From an uncultured Pseudomonadota bacterium (GTDB lineage: Bacteria; Myxococcota_A; UBA796; SXON01), in contig CAJBVW010000266.1 of assembly GCA_903959175.1 (NCBI GenBank), positions 1-34,778 of the forward strand: 34,778 bases of DNA, read 5' to 3'. Below the pieces are notes generated by a model. The model made no database searches, was not told the origin of the DNA, and saw only the letters and a program-made list of their open reading frames with translations. The translations under genes and the position numbers were made by a program. This document shows, piece by piece, positions 31,252 to 34,778 of this stretch (positions are counted from its first letter, which is position 1; each line of letters opens with the position of its first letter).

Positions 31252-32427
31252 TCAGAACATGTACCCCACGCCGACGTCCCACTGCAGCTCGTCGTCACCG
31301 TACTTGCGGTCCCGCAGCACGACGTCCGCCTTGAACGACACGTTGGGGATCGGCCGATACGTCAGGCCGAACGTTCCCTCGTCCACCGTGCGGAGCGGGT
31401 TGGCGTCCATCCCTTCGGGGACCGCCGCCTGCGTGTCGTAGTGCTCCAGCCGCGCGAAGGGCACGAGCTCGTGGCTCGTGTCGAAGGGGTAGAGCACGTT
31501 CCAGCCGAGCTCGACGTAGCCGCCGCGCATGTGCGTCGGGATGACGCCCGAGCCCTCGACGAAGTACGGGCTGCCATCCGCCTTGCGGGCCTCCATCAGG
31601 TCGTCCGACTCGGGGAGCCAGAAGCCGACCCCGAGCACGCGGGCCTCGACGCCGAAGCCGCGGAACCGCGCGTCCACCTCGGCGCCGTAGACGGGGAGGG
31701 AGAGCTTCAGCGGGTCGCCGGTGGGCGAGTACCACTCCTGCGCGGGTCCGGTGTCGCTCGCGTAGCCGGACACGCCAGCCACGAGCCCGAGGGTCGGCTC
31801 GACCTCGACGCGCCCTGAGAACGCGATAGCGTCTGCCGGAGAGCTGGCACCGAGCGTGCGGCCGTTCACGATGCCGACGTCGTCGAAGCCGGTGGGGTCC
31901 AGCGCCGTCATGGCGTAGACCTCGTAGCGGAGGATCCCCGGCTTGCCGGTGAAGCCGACGCCGAGCTCGCGCCAGGTGGACGGGATGAGGATCTCGTCCA
32001 GCGAGGGGCGGTTCACGCCGTTGAAGACCGGGGGCTCGTGCCACTGGTTGATGATGCCGAAGGGCACGAGGATGAGGCCGCTGCGGAGGGTCAGCGCGTC
32101 CCCCGCGATGCGCCAGTCGAGGAAGGCCTGCTCGACCTCGACGGAGCCGGGCTGCCCCTCCCCGGCGATGGCATTCTCCCACTCGAACTCGGTGTACGCC
32201 CGGATCGGGAGCCCGAAGGAGGAGAAGTCGTGGGAGACGAACAGGACAAGGCGGCGCACGGTGGCCTCGCCCTCGTAGGTGGGCGAGGGGCCGACGCCGA
32301 CCCAGCGCGCCTGGATCTGACCGTAGCCGCCGACGACGGTGCCGGAGGTGGCGAGACGCTCGTCCTGGAGGCCGCGGACGAGCGCGGACTCCTCGACGGG
32401 GCCGGTGCCGAGCGCGACGGGCGTCAT
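31252..32427 (-). CDS. Porin-like outer-membrane beta-barrel protein
   Basis: 391 residues, similar to phosphate-selective-porin-like barrels: VGGYGQIQARWVGVG, then RRLVLFVSHDFSSFGLP, LRSGLILVPFGIINQWHEPP and IPSTWRELGVGFTG. It ends DVGVGYMF, with the C-terminal Phe typical of barrels inserted by Bam. The ATG at 32427 overlaps the P460-like stop (ATGA). The N-terminus shows no signal peptide (MTPVALGTGPVEESALVRGL), which is odd for a barrel. The start may be wrong, or a signal may have been lost. In the operon it would let substrates or electron shuttles pass the outer membrane. Confidence 0.85.
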   Translation of the reverse strand: MTPVALGTGPVEESALVRGLQDERLATSGTVVGGYGQIQARWVGVGPSPTYEGEATVRRLVLFVSHDFSSFGLPIRAYTEFEWENAIAGEGQPGSVEVEQAFLDWRIAGDALTLRSGLILVPFGIINQWHEPPVFNGVNRPSLDEILIPSTWRELGVGFTGKPGILRYEVYAMTALDPTGFDDVGIVNGRTLGASSPADAIAFSGRVEVEPTLGLVAGVSGYASDTGPAQEWYSPTGDPLKLSLPVYGAEVDARFRGFGVEARVLGVGFWLPESDDLMEARKADGSPYFVEGSGVIPTHMRGGYVELGWNVLYPFDTSHELVPFARLEHYDTQAAVPEGMDANPLRTVDEGTFGLTYRPIPNVSFKADVVLRDRKYGDDELQWDVGVGYMF

Positions 32428-32933
32428 TCGGCGCCCAGCGGGACGGCGTGGACGAAGTCGTTCTCCGCCGCGGCGGCGTGGCAGGTGTTGCAGTCTCCCG
32501 TCATGCTCCCTCCCGTGTCCTCGGTCGCGCCCGGGAGCGCGCCGTAGGTCTCGCCGGCCGGCGGCTCCTCCCCGCGCCACTTGATGACGGGCTCGCCGTT
32601 GGTGGCGGTCACCAGCTCGAACCACTCCCAGCCCGGCGCGCCGTCCGCGTTGAAGCCGTCTCCGCGCTTGACCATCGCGTGGATGTCGGCGCCGGGGATG
32701 ACCTTGACCACGATGGTGCCGATGGGGAAAGACGTGTCTTCCGCGGCCGGCATCGTGTTGACGTACACGGTGCGCTCCCCCTCGGGGTGCCCGGTGTCGT
32801 CCGCGGCGGCGGCGTCCACCCCGACGGAGTCCCAGGTGGAGTAGCCGACGAAGTCCGCCTGCATGGCGACGAAGGCGCCCTCCGCGCCCGGGATGGGCGT
32901 GTGGTCGAGGCATCCCAAGAGGAGGAGGAGCAT
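32424..32933 (-). CDS. Cytochrome P460-like lipoprotein
   Basis: 169 residues. MLLLLLGC is an eight-residue lipoprotein signal with Cys8. The fold matches the cytochrome P460 domain: VGYSTWDSVGVD, FPIGTIVVKVI (69-79, with Lys77), GDGFNADGAPGWEWFEL and a C-terminal heme c motif CNTCH (148-152), followed by NDFVHA. In characterised P460 proteins a Lys is cross-linked to the heme and hydroxylamine is oxidised. Many family members lack that, and I cannot tell whether Lys77 plays this part. The neighbours suggest an envelope redox or electron-transfer role. It is six bases after the imelysin gene. Confidence 0.85.
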   Translation of the reverse strand: MLLLLLGCLDHTPIPGAEGAFVAMQADFVGYSTWDSVGVDAAAADDTGHPEGERTVYVNTMPAAEDTSFPIGTIVVKVIPGADIHAMVKRGDGFNADGAPGWEWFELVTATNGEPVIKWRGEEPPAGETYGALPGATEDTGGSMTGDCNTCHAAAAENDFVHAVPLGAE

Positions 32934-32939
32934 CGGGCG

Positions 32940-33959
32940 TTATTCCGGGAGCTGCGGGATCCCGAGCAGATCCGCGGCGGCCGTCATGCGCGCGACGAGG
33001 GAGCCGTCGATCGTCGGATCGGCCTCGACGGAGAGGAGCGTGAAGAGCTGGCCGTAGGGGGTCGCGAGGTCGGCCTCGGACGGGGCGTCGGCGTTCCAAT
33101 CGGGCGGCACCTCGGGGATGGCGTCCCCCGCGATGGCGACGTAGCCGGCCTCGACCCGGGCGAACCCGGCCTGGATGTCGGCGTCCACGGCCTCGCCGCC
33201 CTCAAGGCTCACGAGCCAGGGGTTGAACGCGGCGAAGATGTCGGCGCCGCCCGAGAGGTTGGCGCGCATGTCGCCGAGGGTGTGCTGGGCGTAGCGGGAC
33301 TCGTCTTCGCCCGTGCTCGCGAGCGCGACCTTCTCGTACTGCTCGGCCATGGAGCCGATGACGCCGCGGAAGGCGGCCGCGGAGTCGAGCGCGAGGGGGG
33401 CGAATTGGTCCCGCATGTCGGCGGCGTCGACGGAGAGGCGCGCGCAGAGATCGTTCTTGAAGGCGGCGGACTGCGCGGCGTCGGCCGGGAAGGCGGCGGG
33501 CGTGTAGTCGGGGAGCGAGGACTCGAAGGCGACGACGTAGGCGGGGTGGCGGTCCGCCCAGACGATGCGCTCGATGGCGTGCACGCCGGTGACGTGGTCG
33601 CCGTCGAAGAGGTCCTCGTCGGGGCCCTCGGCGATGAAGCCGTCGTACCGCTCGTCGGTGGCGGCGTCGAGGCCGGGGAAGAGCACCGCGATGGCGCCCT
33701 CCACGCGCTCGTAGGCCACCCGCGCGTCCACCCACGCGGCCTCCATGCCGGCGGTCTCGGCGGAGGTCCACCCGTCGGCGTCCGCGGCGGGGGCGGCGGT
33801 CTGGATGGCGGCGGCGGCCGTCGCGAGCGCGTCGAGCTCTGCGCCGGTGAGCGCCTTCACGTCGAGGATGGCCTGGGCTTCGAGGTCCATCGGCTTGTCG
33901 TTGTCGTTCGTGCAGCCCATCAGGGCGAGGAGGACGAGAGTCAAGGACGAGCGGATCAC
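32940..33959 (-). CDS. Imelysin / M75-family lipoprotein
   Basis: 339 residues. GTG 33959 overlaps the di-heme oxidoreductase stop (GTGA) and gives SSLTLVLLALMGC, a lipoprotein Cys16. The imelysin motif GxHxxE is seen as GVHAIERIVW (His127, Glu130), within an all-helical domain (YERVEGAIAVLFPGLD and ATPYGQLFTLLSVEADPTI). Proteins of this family (imelysin, EfeO-type M75) sit at the cell envelope and are linked with iron handling; many are induced by iron starvation. Peptidase activity is debated. It follows a di-heme oxidoreductase gene, the usual partner in such loci. Confidence 0.9.
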   Translation of the reverse strand: MIRSSLTLVLLALMGCTNDNDKPMDLEAQAILDVKALTGAELDALATAAAAIQTAAPAADADGWTSAETAGMEAAWVDARVAYERVEGAIAVLFPGLDAATDERYDGFIAEGPDEDLFDGDHVTGVHAIERIVWADRHPAYVVAFESSLPDYTPAAFPADAAQSAAFKNDLCARLSVDAADMRDQFAPLALDSAAAFRGVIGSMAEQYEKVALASTGEDESRYAQHTLGDMRANLSGGADIFAAFNPWLVSLEGGEAVDADIQAGFARVEAGYVAIAGDAIPEVPPDWNADAPSEADLATPYGQLFTLLSVEADPTIDGSLVARMTAAADLLGIPQLPE

Positions 33960-34778
33960 AGGGACTCCACGTAGGTCAGGAGGGTCTCGCGGTCGGCGGC
34001 GGAGAGGGCCGCGTACTGGTCGGCGGAGAAGGCGGCCTCGGAGCCGGGGGCCCCGTGCGCGACGATGGCGGCTTCGACCGTGTCGGCGCGGCCGTCGTGC
34101 AGGTAGTAGCGGAGGTGGCGCAGGCCGAGGAGCGGGGCGGTGCGCCACTCGGAGGGGCTCGCGACGCCGTCCGAGAGGCCGTCCGAGAGGCCCTCGCCCA
34201 TGTCGTGCAGGAGCATGTCGGTGAAGAGCGGCGCGTCCACCCCGGCGAGCTGGGGCACGGGCCAGTCGGCGCGCGTGCGGAGCGAGGGGGTGTGGCAGGT
34301 GTCGCAGCCCGCCTCGGCGAAGAGGGCGACACCCGCGGGATCGGCGGCGTCCCGCGTGGGGATCTCGAGGAGGCGCATGTAGTCGCCGGTGCGGTTGACG
34401 GTCTCGAGGTCGATGTCGACGCCGGCGCGGGCGTCATCGGTGAGACCGTCCGGATTCGCGAGCTCCAACGGGCGCATCGGCGAGGTGATCGACATGTCGC
34501 CCTGGTAGGCGTCGGCCGCGAAGCCGTCGAGCGTCGCGACGCGGGCCTTGAGGCCGAAGCGCCCGACCGACGTCTCACCGGGCGTACACGTCGGAAAGTA
34601 GGATTCGGGGTTGGCCTCGAAGTCGCAGGCCACCTCGTTCACGCGGCCGCTGACCCGCCCGTCCGCCGCTTGAGCGTCCGCGAGGGCGCGCAGATCGGCG
34701 TCGGAGACGGCCTCCATGTAGCCGCGGCCGAACACGGCGGGGGGCGCGCGCGTCGTGATGGAGATGCGCGCGTCGTCC
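33956..34778 (-). CDS. Di-heme (thiol) oxidoreductase, DHOR family (5' end cut by window)
   Basis: About 273 residues of the C-terminal part; the frame is open to the window edge, so the N-terminus is missing. The family pattern of the di-heme oxidoreductases (PF06537) is clear: RAPPAVFGRGYMEAVSD, GRFGLKARVATLDGFAADA, GDMSITSP, a heme c motif CDTCH (34292-34306), LLLHDMGEGLSDG and YYLHDGRADTVEAAIVAHG. A first CxxCH should lie outside the window. These proteins are relatives of di-heme cytochrome c peroxidases and occur beside imelysin genes in iron-regulated operons. It is the most upstream gene of the cluster seen here. Confidence 0.92.
   Translation of the reverse strand, partial: DDARISITTRAPPAVFGRGYMEAVSDADLRALADAQAADGRVSGRVNEVACDFEANPESYFPTCTPGETSVGRFGLKARVATLDGFAADAYQGDMSITSPMRPLELANPDGLTDDARAGVDIDLETVNRTGDYMRLLEIPTRDAADPAGVALFAEAGCDTCHTPSLRTRADWPVPQLAGVDAPLFTDMLLHDMGEGLSDGLSDGVASPSEWRTAPLLGLRHLRYYLHDGRADTVEAAIVAHGAPGSEAAFSADQYAALSAADRETLLTYVESL

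Overview
This is a very GC-rich (I estimate over 70% G+C), tightly packed bacterial window with about 34 protein genes. I see no rRNA, tRNA, CRISPR array or insertion sequence. Several features point to Myxococcota or a close relative. An M1 peptidase ends in a MYXO-CTERM-like tail (CGC motif, hydrophobic helix, RRRR). An alpha-2-macroglobulin carries an AgmX/PglI-type domain typical of myxobacteria. Lipoproteins have Asp-Thr repeat linkers. Many short lipoproteins have tiny signal peptides. This assignment is inference from protein features, not from a marker gene.

Layout. 1-4228: the end of an ABC importer operon of the peptide/nickel class (binding protein, two permeases, two ATPases), in which every start overlaps the previous stop. 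It continues into a periplasmic/outer-membrane-like protein, a TolB-like propeller and a small membrane protein (to 6934). 7143-8321: an Rrf2 regulator and a methyltransferase on the minus strand, with a perfect inverted repeat at the Rrf2 start. 8374-8473: a cluster of strong palindromes ahead of an orphan ExbD-like gene. 9027-14394: a Tat-type pirin divergent from a 1443-residue thioester-containing alpha-2-macroglobulin lipoprotein. 14402-15308: a 54-residue secreted or membrane peptide behind an M50B-like protease. 15486-16817: an RnfD/NqrB-like membrane protein with an unclear start. 16818-20142: the M1 peptidase, a hotdog thioesterase and the divergent plsX. 20152-22167: a beta-helix lipoprotein and an RluA-type pseudouridine synthase. 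22207-27329: a co-directional run of a glutathione transferase, three lipoproteins (unknown, DUF922 and DUF1615), a spermidine-synthase-like protein and a lysine-rich unknown. 27333-29288: a sulfatase lipoprotein with its own AT-richer promoter region.

29358-34778 (minus strand): a seven-gene operon-like cluster, and the most interesting part. In transcription order it has a di-heme oxidoreductase (cut by the window edge), an imelysin/M75 lipoprotein, a cytochrome P460-like lipoprotein, a porin-like barrel, an FMN-binding-domain protein with an SGAT flavinylation motif, a four-helix His-rich membrane protein, and ApbE, the transferase that would attach the FMN. Gene overlaps or very short gaps link them all. 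Imelysin plus di-heme oxidoreductase is a known pairing in iron-regulated loci, and ApbE plus an FMN-binding domain is a known extracytosolic electron-transfer module. Together they suggest a cell-envelope redox system, perhaps for metal reduction and uptake. That combined role is inference.

No gene-free stretch exceeds 300 bases. The longest are 8303-8564, 6935-7142 and 15309-15485, and each is described in an entry.
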